Counted from the first letter of the stretch, positions 34,801-43,746 are shown. The stretch is DNA of 64,000 bases from an uncultured bacterium (GCA_902778895.1 CACYZF010000002.1:222191-286190); one strand, 5' to 3'. The notes: generated by a model from the sequence alone, not told the origin. Numbers and translations: made by a program.

Positions 34801-34950
34801 ACCTACGAATCCTTCTTCCCCATCGCATTCGCAACGCTGCTTTATTTTATCCTTTCCTTCTCCCTGATCGCCGTCATTTCTTTCCTCAGCAAAAAGTTTG
34901 AGGCGACCATGCGGAAACAGAAAACGGAAACGGTGCATACCCTGGAATGA
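31900..34950 (+). CDS. Fusion of several amino-acid-binding modules with an ABC permease
   Basis: 1016 residues. N terminus: hydrophobic segment ending LCCCGKK, a probable lipoprotein or membrane-anchor signal. Residues about 55-170 resemble the C-terminal lobe of a family-3 solute-binding protein. About 180-415 (YGKLVIATEDKNEPMNF) and about 425-655 (FMGEDGTMLGLEIEIIRYA) are two complete modules, and about 665-770 (NGVLRMGVAIDREPFSY) an N-lobe-like half. From about 790 a polar-amino-acid permease domain follows, with the EAA loop DAARALCIRKFTLFRKVI. No ATPase gene is adjacent, so the NBD must come from elsewhere. It most likely imports amino acids or similar polar ligands. The stacked modules are unusual. 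Confidence 0.85.
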   Translation: MNRHNTDRNTPLIRAGRFFSALFTLFMAAVLCCCGKKETEQNQTYISDPDDFNDPKYVIGIVSETTSGNEAKKRFSRAKFREYENISEAYPDLESGTIDAIGFDRPALDYAQRKRDDFVLLPDNYAEGHVGIAVPASKPELLQNVNAFLREYFTSGLYDNMYARWIKSSDPKMPNVAVPSSPYGKLVIATEDKNEPMNFTDSSGSPAGFDVELIYRLAAAFNMSVELKVMPYLDLFTAVEKDTVDLAVASMDKVDGENRAILFSEDYIDCPAAILTRKNLYRPVGNHSASLKTPQELAGNLAAILASSKYAAECKDLLPNTKFVLTDTPESACSLLISNKIDSMLMEEPLARSCTMMYPEIQIAAIIKREAYAFAMPQGSPLYRAINRLIAELKENGTLHDLAAKWCSAEPGKQGFEQLFEHDDIPMVNGVLRYAATPGATPLCFMGEDGTMLGLEIEIIRYAAHEFGMDLQIIPVRREMLADLLRSGQIDVAGGMLAQNEGNTENIEFSEAYYEGGAALVTNIPHDEYVFGITRLSQLAGKRVGVLPFSFAATQLDEKLPDAIPFYVNQERDLFYLLGTEKIDAFVISEPRAREHLPDYPQFIQIPEYITRVDYTFFFPANKKAICEAFSRQIRAMKKNGMLKAIQNEWISPKNAKAELPQDLQGALNGVLRMGVAIDREPFSYLRNEKIVGYDIETAQRAAAAMGYGVEFVRLEQDELEQAIADGRVDFGSSDISSKFTSSGKLVYTETHYNGGLIAIVPDKTKAKRVHMALIPQINFFLKEQWFSLRRSLWEDNHMRQIFGGFKRTLIIAVSAVFFGSLLGIPLCMLRQSKRRGISLPADVVCALIYNIPILILLMGLYYVIFRRLGFRPLSAAIVIFILRFMASSCRLYMTTLDYIGGVQLDAARALCIRKFTLFRKVIFPQAAAYLAKPFREEIIRLVELTTVVGYISVWDLTKVVDWIRGRTYESFFPIAFATLLYFILSFSLIAVISFLSKKFEATMRKQKTETVHTLE

Positions 34951-36059
34951 CGGCGTCCCGGATCGACCCGGACCGCAAGACAAAAGAACAAAAAAGAGAA
35001 CCAAAAAAGATGAGACCACGTCCCAACCGCCCGTCCCGCCCGGGACGGAAGCCTTTCCGTAATCATTTTCAGCACAGGTTCAAACAGCCCTCGGAACTGA
35101 TTCCCGCCCGGATCCATGTCATTCTGGCGCGCGAAGCGCCGAAAGCGGTCATTTTCCGCCGCGGCCCGTCCGGACAGGTCTGCACGGTCGGCTGGGACCT
35201 CGAAACCGACACATTCACCATGGGCCAGTGGCTCAAGGGCCGCATCTACGAATACCGCAGCGACCTGTCGCCCGACGGCGAACTGATGATCTACTTCGCG
35301 ACGGATTTCCGCCGCCCCGACACGATTCTGGAGTATACGGAAAAACTCCGTGAGGACAAGTTCGGTCCGCGCCCGGAAAAATACGACGAGTACAACAAAC
35401 AGATGCAGGAGATCCGCCGGGACCATGCGGACGAGATCGAACGGTTCGCAGCCTCGCCGGAAGCCTCTTCGCCCAGCTGGACCGCTATTTCCCGCGCGCC
35501 GTACCTGAAGGCGCTCGACCTGTGGTTCAACGGCACGGCCTGGAACGGCGGCGGCCTCTTCATGGGCAATAAAATAGTCTGGCTCAACACCCCGGCGCCG
35601 GGCATCACGGTTCCGTATTGCGCGAGGTCCGGCGGCGGCCTCGACGTCTCGCAGGATTTCCCGTTCGAAACGTACTTCGGCGGGGAATGTCCCGGCGTCT
35701 ACTGCCATCGGCTCCTTCGCGACGGCTGGACCGCGAAGCATCAGGCGGAAAACTCCGTTGTCTACGAGAAGCCGCTCGCGTTCGGCTGGGCGCTCCAGAA
35801 GCTCTTTGTCAGCGGGCGTCCCGACCATGCCGGCTACGGCTGCTACTGGGAACGCCACCGCATCGTCAACCAGGAACGCCGCCTGAAGATCGACGGCTCC
35901 GGCTGGCGCTGGGCGGACTACGACGCCCCGCGCAACCGCATCCTCTACGCAAAGAACGGCATCCTCTTCTCGCTCCCGGTCGCCGCGGATTTCGCCGCGC
36001 CCGTCATGCTGAAAAACTTCAACGGCATGAAGTTCGAGGCCGTCAAAGCACCGTACTGA
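34947..36059 (+). CDS. Unknown conserved-looking protein with basic N terminus
   Basis: 370 residues. The ATG overlaps the previous stop (ATGA). The first about 50 residues are basic and Pro-rich (RPRPNRPSRPGRKPFRNHF), perhaps nucleic-acid-binding or disordered. The rest is a Trp/Tyr-rich beta-like fold (VGWDLETDTFTMGQWLKGRI, then GCYWERHRIVNQERRL). No signal peptide or known motif. An in-frame ATG at 35010 is an alternative start. Coupling to the transporter gene suggests co-expression, not shared function. Confidence 0.75.
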   Translation: MTASRIDPDRKTKEQKREPKKMRPRPNRPSRPGRKPFRNHFQHRFKQPSELIPARIHVILAREAPKAVIFRRGPSGQVCTVGWDLETDTFTMGQWLKGRIYEYRSDLSPDGELMIYFATDFRRPDTILEYTEKLREDKFGPRPEKYDEYNKQMQEIRRDHADEIERFAASPEASSPSWTAISRAPYLKALDLWFNGTAWNGGGLFMGNKIVWLNTPAPGITVPYCARSGGGLDVSQDFPFETYFGGECPGVYCHRLLRDGWTAKHQAENSVVYEKPLAFGWALQKLFVSGRPDHAGYGCYWERHRIVNQERRLKIDGSGWRWADYDAPRNRILYAKNGILFSLPVAADFAAPVMLKNFNGMKFEAVKAPY

Positions 36060-36095
36060 ACTTTTTTTCCACAGTATCCCACAGGAGTTGCCGCC

Positions 36096-36545
36096 ATGAC
36101 CGACCGTTCCGAAGAAGCCAAAAACAATTTCCTCAACGGCATGAACTGCGCCCAAGCAGTTCTCTGCGCGTTCCGCGACCGCTGCGGCCTCGACCTCGAC
36201 ACCGCCCTGAAGCTCGCTTCCGGGTTCGGCGGCGGCATCGCACGCCAGCGCGAAGTATGCGGCGCGGTCTCCGGCATGTGCATGGCCGCCGACCTCATCC
36301 GCGGTCCCGGCGAAGGCACGGACAAAGCGGCGAAGGACGAACACTACGCGTTCATCCGCGGGCTCTGCGACGCCTTCCGCGAGGAGACCGGTTCCATCAT
36401 CTGCCGCGAACTCCTCGGACTCGCGCCAAAGCAGGCCGACCCGCCCGTCTCCGAGGCGCGCACCGCCGCCTACTACAAGAAACGCCCCTGCGCCGACCTC
36501 GTCGCCATCGCCGCAAAGATTTTATCCGAGCGTCTCCCGGAATAA
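36096..36545 (+). CDS. C_GCAxxG_C_C family redox protein
   Basis: 149 residues. The family signature is visible in order: NGMNCAQAVLCAF, SGFGGGIARQREVCGAVSG, SIICRELLG and KRPCADLVAIAA. Cysteines near 26, 58, 107 and 137 are the conserved set. The family is thought to act in redox or metal chemistry in anaerobes and often sits beside oxidoreductases or ABC permeases; biochemical function is not established. CACAGGAG precedes the ATG. No in-frame TGA (selenocysteine) is present. Confidence 0.85.
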   Translation: MTDRSEEAKNNFLNGMNCAQAVLCAFRDRCGLDLDTALKLASGFGGGIARQREVCGAVSGMCMAADLIRGPGEGTDKAAKDEHYAFIRGLCDAFREETGSIICRELLGLAPKQADPPVSEARTAAYYKKRPCADLVAIAAKILSERLPE

Positions 36546-36689
36546 GAGGCGTCCATCCGACGCCTATTTTTCCAGAATTAATCTACTTTTTTCTGTTTTT
36601 TCCGCTAAGATTTCCGATTTTCACACGTCTAATTGTCAGGAAAACAGTTCGACAACATTCTGTACCGCCCGCAATCCAAGGAGCAAACC

Positions 36690-39600
36690 ATGAAACAGAA
36701 CCGATTCAAAACGCCTTGGGGCATGATGCTGGGCTTAACCCTGCTCGCCGCCGTCCCTTTCGCCGCAACTGCGCAGACGGATGCGAAGAGCGCGAAATAC
36801 GAAACGAAATCCGTTCAATCCGAGGAGGGCGTGATTAGACTGTCGGGCGTGTTCGACGGGCGCGACAGGTTCATCTTCCGCGGGGACACGGTCGAGTTTC
36901 GGCACGAAGCGTACGAGGAGCCAACCGGCATCTCGATCAACGGCAAGGCGTGGGACGACCTGAAGAAGCCGTTCAATCTCGGATTCACGCCGGATTTCAA
37001 GCGGGCCTCGCTCGTGGAGAAACAGGGGCGGAACCGCGTGGAACTGTTCCCCGGCACGGAGTCCTTCTCGCTGGTGATCGACGATATCGATAATTCCATC
37101 GGGGTCTATTATGTCACGATCGACACGACGGGGAAACTCCCGCAGTCGGCGATGCCCGAGGACGCGTCAAAGAGTACGCCGAGGACTCCGTTGGAACGCG
37201 AACAGCAGACCCGCGCGGAACTGGCGGCGCTGATCGAATCGCTCGAGGGGACGCCAGGCGCGACGGAACAGCAGATCGAAATGCTGCGCCGGCGCATGGC
37301 CCGCGCCGACCGGGAGATCGAGAGCATGCAGCGGCAGGCCCAGCCGCGCAATACGGCCGCAAGCGACAATTCCGGGACCCCGAAGACCCTTAACACGGTC
37401 CCTGATGAAAACGGCGAGGTGAGGATCCAGCTGTCGGGCAACATCGACGTGAGCGGGACGTTCGTGTTCGAGGAGAATCTGATCACCTATCATCATATTT
37501 CGGGGAAATACCCGACCAATCTCTCGGTCAACAGCATCCCCTGGGAGGATCCCTACGAGCCGTTCGAGCTCGACTTCGTCCCGGATTTCGAACATTCGGA
37601 GGTGGTGCAGAGACTCGGGCGGAACAGCGTGAAATTCTATCCCGGCAAGGACACCTTCTCGGTCCGGATCGACGACACCGATTCGTCCGTCGGCTGGTAC
37701 CATGTCGGGATCGCCACGACCATCAAAAACCGCCCCGCGAAGGGGACGAAACCGAAAGCCGTGGCGGAACCCGACGAAAACGGCGAGCTCTCGATCACCA
37801 TCGACGGGAACATCCGGGAGAACGGCCGTTTCGTCTTCCAGGGGGACACGATCACGTACGAGCCGCGCGAGGATTATCTGAAGAAATCCAGCATGATCGT
37901 CACGGTGAACGGACGGCGGTGGGACATGACGAAAAAACCATTCTCGCTCGGCTTCACGCCGGACTTCGCGAAGGCCGCGGTCGTGGAGAAGCAGGGCGAG
38001 AAACCGGTCATGCTGATCCCGGGCAAAGACCGGATCGAGCTGTACGTGGGGAGTTATCAGTCCAGGGATATGAAGTGCCACGTGAAGATCGCGCTGAAGA
38101 ACCAGATCGAGCGTACCAATACCCGGCCGGCCTGGATCGCGACGAGTCTGCCCGAGCCGACGGAGCAGTCCGACGAGCCGAAAGAACTCGACATCGTGCT
38201 GAGCGGATCGTTCTGCAACCGGGATGCGTTCACATTCGAGGGGAACACGGTCCGGTACCGGAACGAGGACGGCAGGGAAGCCACCGACGTGCGGATCAAC
38301 TTTCTGCCGTGGCTCGACCTGAGCAAGCCTTTCGTGCTCGACTTCACTCCTGATTTCGACAAGGCGTCCCTCATCCCGCGCCAGGAGCTGCAGGAGAGGA
38401 CCACGATGACGATTGAAGCGGAACCGGAGAAGTTCGAGCTGGTCCTCGACCATGCCATCAAGGATACCTCCTATTACAAGTTCGTCTACCTCGCCGTGAA
38501 GGACCAGGTCGACCGCAGGATCGTGCGGAGCGTGCGGGGATCGGCGCCCGTTCAGATGCCGATCGTGAACGGCGGATTCGGCCCCCAGCCCATCCCGAAC
38601 TTCATGTTCCCCGGCATGGACCCGAACAATCCGCCGAAGAGCGGCCGTCCGGCGTTCGAGGAGTCGACCAACGGGGCTACGCCCCCGACCTCGACTCCGG
38701 CCGCAACTCCCGGGGCGTTCAATCCCTTTGCCGGGCTCTCTCGCGGCGCGACCATCGACGGCCCGACGGACGGGCTGATGCACCCGACCACCCCCGTCAC
38801 ACGCCCGGTCATCCCCGGCCACAGCATCAATGTCGCGGTGGTGAACGTCCACGGCACGGTCGACCGCAAGGCCGGATTCCGCCTGGACCATGGCAGCCTC
38901 ATCTACCAGAACTACGAGACGGACCCGAATCGTGCGGCCCCGGAGGACCCGGTCGTGCTGTTCAACGGCAAGTTCGCGTCCGAGGTCACGCTGACCGACA
39001 CCCGGAGACAGGAAAAGGTTTGGACGAACCTGTCGCTGCCGACCGGTTATTCCACCTCGAGTGGCGGCGGTCCGGGGGCTCCCGCGCAAATCGTCGACAC
39101 GGGCAGGAACACGCAATTCATCTTCCGCGGCGACGACTGCGACGGCGTGTATTTCGAGCACGACGGCGTGATCGAGATCATCGTGACGAACAGGACCGAC
39201 CAGCCCGCGCAGTTCGAGTTCATCCTGCGGAACGGCGGCGACAAGGTCTTCGGGGAGAATACCAACGTGCGAACCATGCCGTCGTTCACCGGCGGGCAGG
39301 CGAGCCCCTCCGGCGCGTCGTTCGCCCCGCCCCCGCCGCAGCTTGCGCCCGCTCCGAATCAGGGGGACGTCTCCTACCAGACCCCCGTGCCCGGCTACAG
39401 CGAACTGCCCGGGACGATCACGATCGAGGGGGATTTGCTCGGGAAAGGGGCCATCGTTTTCGAGGCCGGGACACCGCGGCTCACCTACGAGCAGGACTCG
39501 GCGGATATCCCGATCAACGTCATGGTCAACGGCGAGCCGTGGAATGACCTGAACGAGCCGTTCATCCTCGATTTCGACATCCCCTCTCCGCCCGTCACGC

Positions 39601-41186
39601 TGGAAACGATGGCGGAAGGCAAATCGAACCCCCACTTCATCATGACCAACTCCAACAATTCGCCCAGACACGATCTGCTGCTCAACGAACAGGTGGAACG
39701 CAGACATTTCCGCGTCGTGATGGGGACGTCGGACCACATCAGGCAGCGCCAGGCGCTCATCCGCGAGATCAACGCCAAAGTCCGCGACATCTCGCTCACG
39801 GTCGAGGGCAATCTCGACCCGAAGGACGCGTTCGTCTTCGAGGGCAACACCGTCCGGTTCCGGCCCGCGGGGGATCGCTACCCCGACAAACTGAGCGTGA
39901 ACGCCGGCATGCAGTGGCCCGTCACCGACAAGCCGTTCGAGCTCTACCTCGCCCCGGATTTCAGCCGGGAGGTCACCGTGCAGGGCCCCGCCGGGTCGTT
40001 CACGAAGCAGCCGACGGCCGATGACAGCTTCGAGATCACCCTCGGCGAAGTCGTCTCCTCCGATACCGTCCCAGCGACGTTTTGGTTCAATCTGAAGTTC
40101 GCGGTCCTGCGGGACAACATCCCGAGGAGCCCGGACGCCGTGAATCCGCCCGCGCCGGTGATCCCCCCGAACATCCTGAAACGGATGCCCCCCGAGGAAG
40201 CCCGTGCCGAAATCGAGAACCCTGTGGAAGCCGGCGTAAGACGGATCGAGGAGGAGTTGAAGGCCCTCCGCGCGAACGACGTCTTCATCACGTTCGAGGC
40301 GACCATCGACAAGCCCGCGACGATCCATTTCGAGGGGAACACCGTCGAATACATCTGCAACATCATGTTCAAGAAGGACAAACCCGTGGACGCCACGATC
40401 AACGGCAAGCCGTGGAAGGACGTGAGCGTGCCCTTCGAGCTCGACTTCACGCCGGATTACTCGCACTCCTACATCAAGGAGAAGGAAGGCCGCGGCCCCG
40501 TCTTCTCGACCAAGAACTACGACGGGCAGTACGAGGTCTTCCTGAACGACTTCGAGGCCGGCGAGTCGAAGTACAGATTCACAATCGGCGTCGGGCCGCA
40601 CGCCTCCGAAAAACCGGCCCCAAAACCCGTCACTGCGGCACAGACCGAGATCGAGAACGCCGCATCGGCGGCAGCCGGGCTCCCCGAGGGCAAATTCCCG
40701 ACCATCATGAACGGCCCCATGGTCATTTCGTCCATCAAGGAGCCGACCGACGGCATGGACCACCCCGACTACACGGTGACCAAACCCGCGCCCGCCCCGG
40801 TCTTCCGGCCGGAACGGAAGATCGTCGTCAGGGGCACGGTCGCCATGAACGCTGGATTCCGCCTCCAGGGGAACCGCCTGTACTACCTGAATTATCAGTC
40901 GCACGAGAGCGGCGCGAGCGGCGTCAATCCTATCATGTACGACGGCAGGTTCGCCTCCGGCGTGACCGTGAACGGAAGACCGTGGACCAACCTGACAGTG
41001 CCCTTCGAGCTGGACGTGAGCCTGACGCCCTCGGCCGGGAAATACATCGGGTTCAAGGGGGAACACTGCCAGTACGATTACCAGTTCCACCACGACCTCT
41101 TCGAGATCGGTATCAGGAACAGCAAACGCGAGCCCGCGCCGTTCGAGCTCACGCTCTGGCTGACCGACCCGGCGGACTCAAAATAG
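36690..41186 (+). CDS. Giant exported protein of nine tandem beta modules
   Basis: 1498 residues with signal peptide (LGLTLLAAVPFAATAQ). Nine related units of about 95-130 residues begin near bases 36840, 37425, 37780, 38190, 38840, 39410, 39790, 40290 and 40825. Most follow the plan F(V/I)FEGNTVRFRP, INGxxWxDLxKPFxLxFTPDF, then a closing acidic strand. Units 5 and 9 form a second subtype (GTVDRKAGFRL / GTVAMNAGFRL, LYYLNY). Pro/Gly-rich linkers separate some units, and a coiled stretch follows unit 1. The start at 36690 has AAGGAGCAAACC. Function is unknown; a cell-surface or periplasmic matrix protein is likely. No sortase or autotransporter signal is seen. Confidence 0.8.
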   Translation: MKQNRFKTPWGMMLGLTLLAAVPFAATAQTDAKSAKYETKSVQSEEGVIRLSGVFDGRDRFIFRGDTVEFRHEAYEEPTGISINGKAWDDLKKPFNLGFTPDFKRASLVEKQGRNRVELFPGTESFSLVIDDIDNSIGVYYVTIDTTGKLPQSAMPEDASKSTPRTPLEREQQTRAELAALIESLEGTPGATEQQIEMLRRRMARADREIESMQRQAQPRNTAASDNSGTPKTLNTVPDENGEVRIQLSGNIDVSGTFVFEENLITYHHISGKYPTNLSVNSIPWEDPYEPFELDFVPDFEHSEVVQRLGRNSVKFYPGKDTFSVRIDDTDSSVGWYHVGIATTIKNRPAKGTKPKAVAEPDENGELSITIDGNIRENGRFVFQGDTITYEPREDYLKKSSMIVTVNGRRWDMTKKPFSLGFTPDFAKAAVVEKQGEKPVMLIPGKDRIELYVGSYQSRDMKCHVKIALKNQIERTNTRPAWIATSLPEPTEQSDEPKELDIVLSGSFCNRDAFTFEGNTVRYRNEDGREATDVRINFLPWLDLSKPFVLDFTPDFDKASLIPRQELQERTTMTIEAEPEKFELVLDHAIKDTSYYKFVYLAVKDQVDRRIVRSVRGSAPVQMPIVNGGFGPQPIPNFMFPGMDPNNPPKSGRPAFEESTNGATPPTSTPAATPGAFNPFAGLSRGATIDGPTDGLMHPTTPVTRPVIPGHSINVAVVNVHGTVDRKAGFRLDHGSLIYQNYETDPNRAAPEDPVVLFNGKFASEVTLTDTRRQEKVWTNLSLPTGYSTSSGGGPGAPAQIVDTGRNTQFIFRGDDCDGVYFEHDGVIEIIVTNRTDQPAQFEFILRNGGDKVFGENTNVRTMPSFTGGQASPSGASFAPPPPQLAPAPNQGDVSYQTPVPGYSELPGTITIEGDLLGKGAIVFEAGTPRLTYEQDSADIPINVMVNGEPWNDLNEPFILDFDIPSPPVTLETMAEGKSNPHFIMTNSNNSPRHDLLLNEQVERRHFRVVMGTSDHIRQRQALIREINAKVRDISLTVEGNLDPKDAFVFEGNTVRFRPAGDRYPDKLSVNAGMQWPVTDKPFELYLAPDFSREVTVQGPAGSFTKQPTADDSFEITLGEVVSSDTVPATFWFNLKFAVLRDNIPRSPDAVNPPAPVIPPNILKRMPPEEARAEIENPVEAGVRRIEEELKALRANDVFITFEATIDKPATIHFEGNTVEYICNIMFKKDKPVDATINGKPWKDVSVPFELDFTPDYSHSYIKEKEGRGPVFSTKNYDGQYEVFLNDFEAGESKYRFTIGVGPHASEKPAPKPVTAAQTEIENAASAAAGLPEGKFPTIMNGPMVISSIKEPTDGMDHPDYTVTKPAPAPVFRPERKIVVRGTVAMNAGFRLQGNRLYYLNYQSHESGASGVNPIMYDGRFASGVTVNGRPWTNLTVPFELDVSLTPSAGKYIGFKGEHCQYDYQFHHDLFEIGIRNSKREPAPFELTLWLTDPADSK

Positions 41187-41274
41187 ATCCCCTGTTTCCT
41201 TGTGTCCGAGCGCAGGCTGGCACTGCCCGACACTGCTTGCAGTGTGCACTCGCGTAGCAGTGCACTTCCCACGT

Positions 41275-41298
41275 GGAGGGCTTGCCCTCCCTTTTTTT
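41275..41298 (+). terminator. Terminator after the nine-module protein
   Basis: GGAGGG-CTTG-CCCTCC followed by C and seven T. Just before it (41230-41272) lie further small inverted repeats built on GTGCAC and ACTGC, of unknown role. Confidence 0.85.
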
Positions 41299-41319
41299 CG
41301 GGAAAAAACGGCATCCGGC

Positions 41320-41347
41320 TTGCATTTTCCGCAAAATGATGTATAGT
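41320..41347 (+). promoter_or_regulatory. Promoter for the small basic protein gene
   Basis: TTGCAT, 16 nt, TATAGT; about 60 bp upstream of the ATG at 41408. Confidence 0.7.
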
Positions 41348-41407
41348 ATTTAGTTACTTTTACACGAAACTCATACAACACATAACAGATAATAACGGAG
41401 ATTTGAA

Positions 41408-41566
41408 ATGTCCAAGCATCCCAGTCTGAAGGCCGCCGGCCGCATCCGGAAACAGAGAAACGTCCTGAAGCGTTTCGAACGCATCAACCTCCTCAAGCAG
41501 GACGGCCGCTGGCAGGAAGGCCAGAAAGTTCTCAGCGCTCTTCCGAAGACCAAACCCGAAGAGTAA
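41408..41566 (+). CDS. Small basic protein of PVC bacteria (Chlamydia/Verrucomicrobia type)
   Basis: 52 residues, too short for most gene callers: MSKHPSLKAAGRIRKQRN at the N terminus, then VLKRFERINLLKQDGRW and VLSALPKTKPEE. The pattern (HPSLK, RNVLKRFER, LPKTKP) matches the highly conserved small basic protein found across Chlamydiae, Verrucomicrobia and Lentisphaerae, thought to be ribosome-associated. Its own promoter and terminator flank it, consistent with strong constitutive expression. It is the best taxonomic marker in the window. Confidence 0.9.
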   Translation: MSKHPSLKAAGRIRKQRNVLKRFERINLLKQDGRWQEGQKVLSALPKTKPEE

Positions 41567-41637
41567 GTTTCGGAGCCGCCGCGCGCGGTTCGAACATCCG
41601 CCTTCCGGTCCGCCGGAATCCGCGGAATCTGAGATCA

Positions 41638-41672
41638 GGGACGTCCCGACCAAGGTGCGTCCCCGTTTTTTT
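41638..41672 (+). terminator. Terminator after the small basic protein gene
   Basis: GGGACG (41638-41643) pairs with CGTCCC (41658-41663), followed by CG and seven T. It lies about 25 bp before the aconitase start. Confidence 0.75.
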
Positions 41673-41698
41673 ACCCCCGAAATCGGAGATCACAAGCA

Positions 41699-43645
41699 AT
41701 GGCAAAAGGAACGGTCATTCAGAAAATCTTAGCGAACCATCTCGTATCCGGCAGCGGCGTTCCGGGCGAACCCGCGGCGATCCGCATCGACCAGACGCTG
41801 ACGCAGGACGCCACCGGGACGATGGCTTATCTGGAACTCGAAGCGATGGGCACCGGCAAGGTGAAGACCGAGCTGTCCGTGTCGTACGTGGACCACAACA
41901 TGCTCCAGATGGGCCCGGAAAACCCCAATGACCACCTCTATCTTCAGTCCGTCGCCGCCGCGCACGGCATCCGTTTCAGCCGTCCCGGCAACGGCATCTG
42001 CCACCAGGTCCACCTGGAACGCTTCGGCGTGCCCGGCAAGACCCTGCTCGGTTCCGATTCCCACACCCCGACCGGCGGCGGCATCGGCATGATGGCGATC
42101 GGCGCGGGCGGCCTGGACGTCGCGCTCGCCATGGCGGGCAAGCCGTTCCGCCTCGCCTACCCGAAGATCATCGGCATCCGCCTCACCGGCAGCCTCCGCC
42201 CGTGGGTCGCCGCGAAGGACATCATTCTGAAGGTCCTGAGCATCCTCACGACGAAGGGCAACGTCGGCTGCATGGTCGAGTATTTCGGCCCCGGCGTCGC
42301 CACGCTCTCCGTGCCGCAGCGCGCCACCGTCACGAACATGGGCGCCGAGCTCGGCGTGACCACCTCCGTCTTCCCGTCCGACGCCAGCACCCGCGCCTTC
42401 CTCGAGGCGCAGGGACGCGGCTCCGTCTGGACCGAACTCGTCGCCGACGCCGACGCCGAATACGACCGCGTAATCGACATCGACCTCTCCGCGCTCGAGC
42501 CCATGGCCGCCTGCCCGTCCAGCCCGGACAACATCAGGACCGTCGCCGAACTCTCCGGCATGAAGGTCAACCAGGTCATCATCGGCTCCTGCACGAACAG
42601 CTCCTACCGCGACCTCTCCATCGTCGCCGGCATGCTCAAGGGACGCAAGGTCCATCCGAACGTCTCCCTCGACATCGCGCCCGGCAGCCGCCAGGTCCTC
42701 GCCATGCTCGCCGCCGACGGCAAGCTCGCCGACATCGTCTCCGCCGGAGCGCGCATCCTCGAATGCGGCTGCGGCCCCTGCATCGGACAGGGCCAGAGCC
42801 CGGCCAACGGCACCGTCACGGTCCGCACGTTCAACCGCAACTTCCCCGGCCGCTCCGGCACGAAGGGCGACCAATCCTATCTGGTCAGCCCGGAGACCGC
42901 CTGCGCCGCCGCCCTCACCGGCGAATTCACCTCTCCGCTCACGCTCGATTTCGCGTATCCCGTGTTCGAGGACCCGAAGTCCTTCACGGTCGACGACTCC
43001 ATGATCCTGCCGCCCGCCGACGATCCGGCGTCCGTCGAGATCATCCGCAAGCCCACGATCGGCGCGCCGCCGAACTGCAAGCCGCTGCCGGAGAAGCTCG
43101 ACGGCGTCGTGGTCATCAAGACCGGCGACAAGACCTCAACCGACGACATCATGCCCGCGGGCGCTTACCTCAAATACCGCAGCAACATCCCCGAATACGC
43201 CAAGGCCGTCTTCGCGCAGACCAACGTCCCCGGCAAGCCCACGTTCGCCGAACGCGCCTCCGCCGTCCGCGATTCCGGCCGCCAGGCCGTCATCGTCGGC
43301 CGCGACAGCTTCGGCCAGGGTTCCAGCCGCGAACACGCCGCCATCTGCCCGATGTACCTCGGCGTGAAGGCCGTCATCGCCATCGCCATCGAACGCATCA
43401 TCCGCGCCAACATGATCAACTTCGGCATCCTGCCGCTCACGTTCGCGAATCCCGCCGACTACGACCGGATCGACCCGGAAGACGCCGTCGAGATCGCCGA
43501 CCTCCGCAAGGCCGTTCAGGAAAACTCCATCACGGCCACCGTAAAGAAGCCCGGCGGAGAGTCGTTCCAAATCCAGCTGAACCTGAACGTGTCCGACGAA
43601 GACCGCGTCATCCTGACCGCCGGAGGCCGTCTGAACGTCAAGTGA
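41699..43645 (+). CDS. Aconitate hydratase
   Basis: 648 residues; isomerises citrate and isocitrate via cis-aconitate using a [4Fe-4S] cluster. Motifs: LGSDSHTPTGGGIGMMAIGAG (His/Asp/Ser, substrate site), IGSCTNSSYRDL (first cluster Cys), ECGCGPCIGQG (the other two cluster Cys) and GRDSFGQGSSREHAA in the swivel domain. Length fits the compact bacterial/mitochondrial-type aconitases rather than the about 890-residue AcnA or AcnB. The start follows CGGAGATCACAAGC. It appears monocistronic between terminators. Homologous dehydratases (homoaconitase, isopropylmalate isomerase) are less likely given the fused small domain. Confidence 0.9.
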   Translation: MAKGTVIQKILANHLVSGSGVPGEPAAIRIDQTLTQDATGTMAYLELEAMGTGKVKTELSVSYVDHNMLQMGPENPNDHLYLQSVAAAHGIRFSRPGNGICHQVHLERFGVPGKTLLGSDSHTPTGGGIGMMAIGAGGLDVALAMAGKPFRLAYPKIIGIRLTGSLRPWVAAKDIILKVLSILTTKGNVGCMVEYFGPGVATLSVPQRATVTNMGAELGVTTSVFPSDASTRAFLEAQGRGSVWTELVADADAEYDRVIDIDLSALEPMAACPSSPDNIRTVAELSGMKVNQVIIGSCTNSSYRDLSIVAGMLKGRKVHPNVSLDIAPGSRQVLAMLAADGKLADIVSAGARILECGCGPCIGQGQSPANGTVTVRTFNRNFPGRSGTKGDQSYLVSPETACAAALTGEFTSPLTLDFAYPVFEDPKSFTVDDSMILPPADDPASVEIIRKPTIGAPPNCKPLPEKLDGVVVIKTGDKTSTDDIMPAGAYLKYRSNIPEYAKAVFAQTNVPGKPTFAERASAVRDSGRQAVIVGRDSFGQGSSREHAAICPMYLGVKAVIAIAIERIIRANMINFGILPLTFANPADYDRIDPEDAVEIADLRKAVQENSITATVKKPGGESFQIQLNLNVSDEDRVILTAGGRLNVK

Positions 43646-43746
43646 GACGGTGCCGGACCGAAAAAGACAACCCACGCGTGCGGCGTCCGACGACAGAAAA
43701 CACGGACAACCGGACACCCGCGCGGCTAATGAACAACCACATGTTT

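Noticed and set aside
36096..36545. Selenoprotein version of the C_GCAxxG_C_C protein
   Set aside because: All key positions are Cys codons and there is no in-frame TGA.
37167..41093. 1308-codon open frame antisense to the nine-module protein
   Set aside because: A shadow frame produced by GC-rich third positions; it has no ribosome-binding site, no domains and an Arg/Val/Asp/Glu-skewed composition.
41230..41272. Possible riboswitch or small RNA before the small basic protein gene
   Set aside because: Only short GTGCAC/ACTGC inverted repeats are visible ahead of a terminator; no known riboswitch core was recognised.
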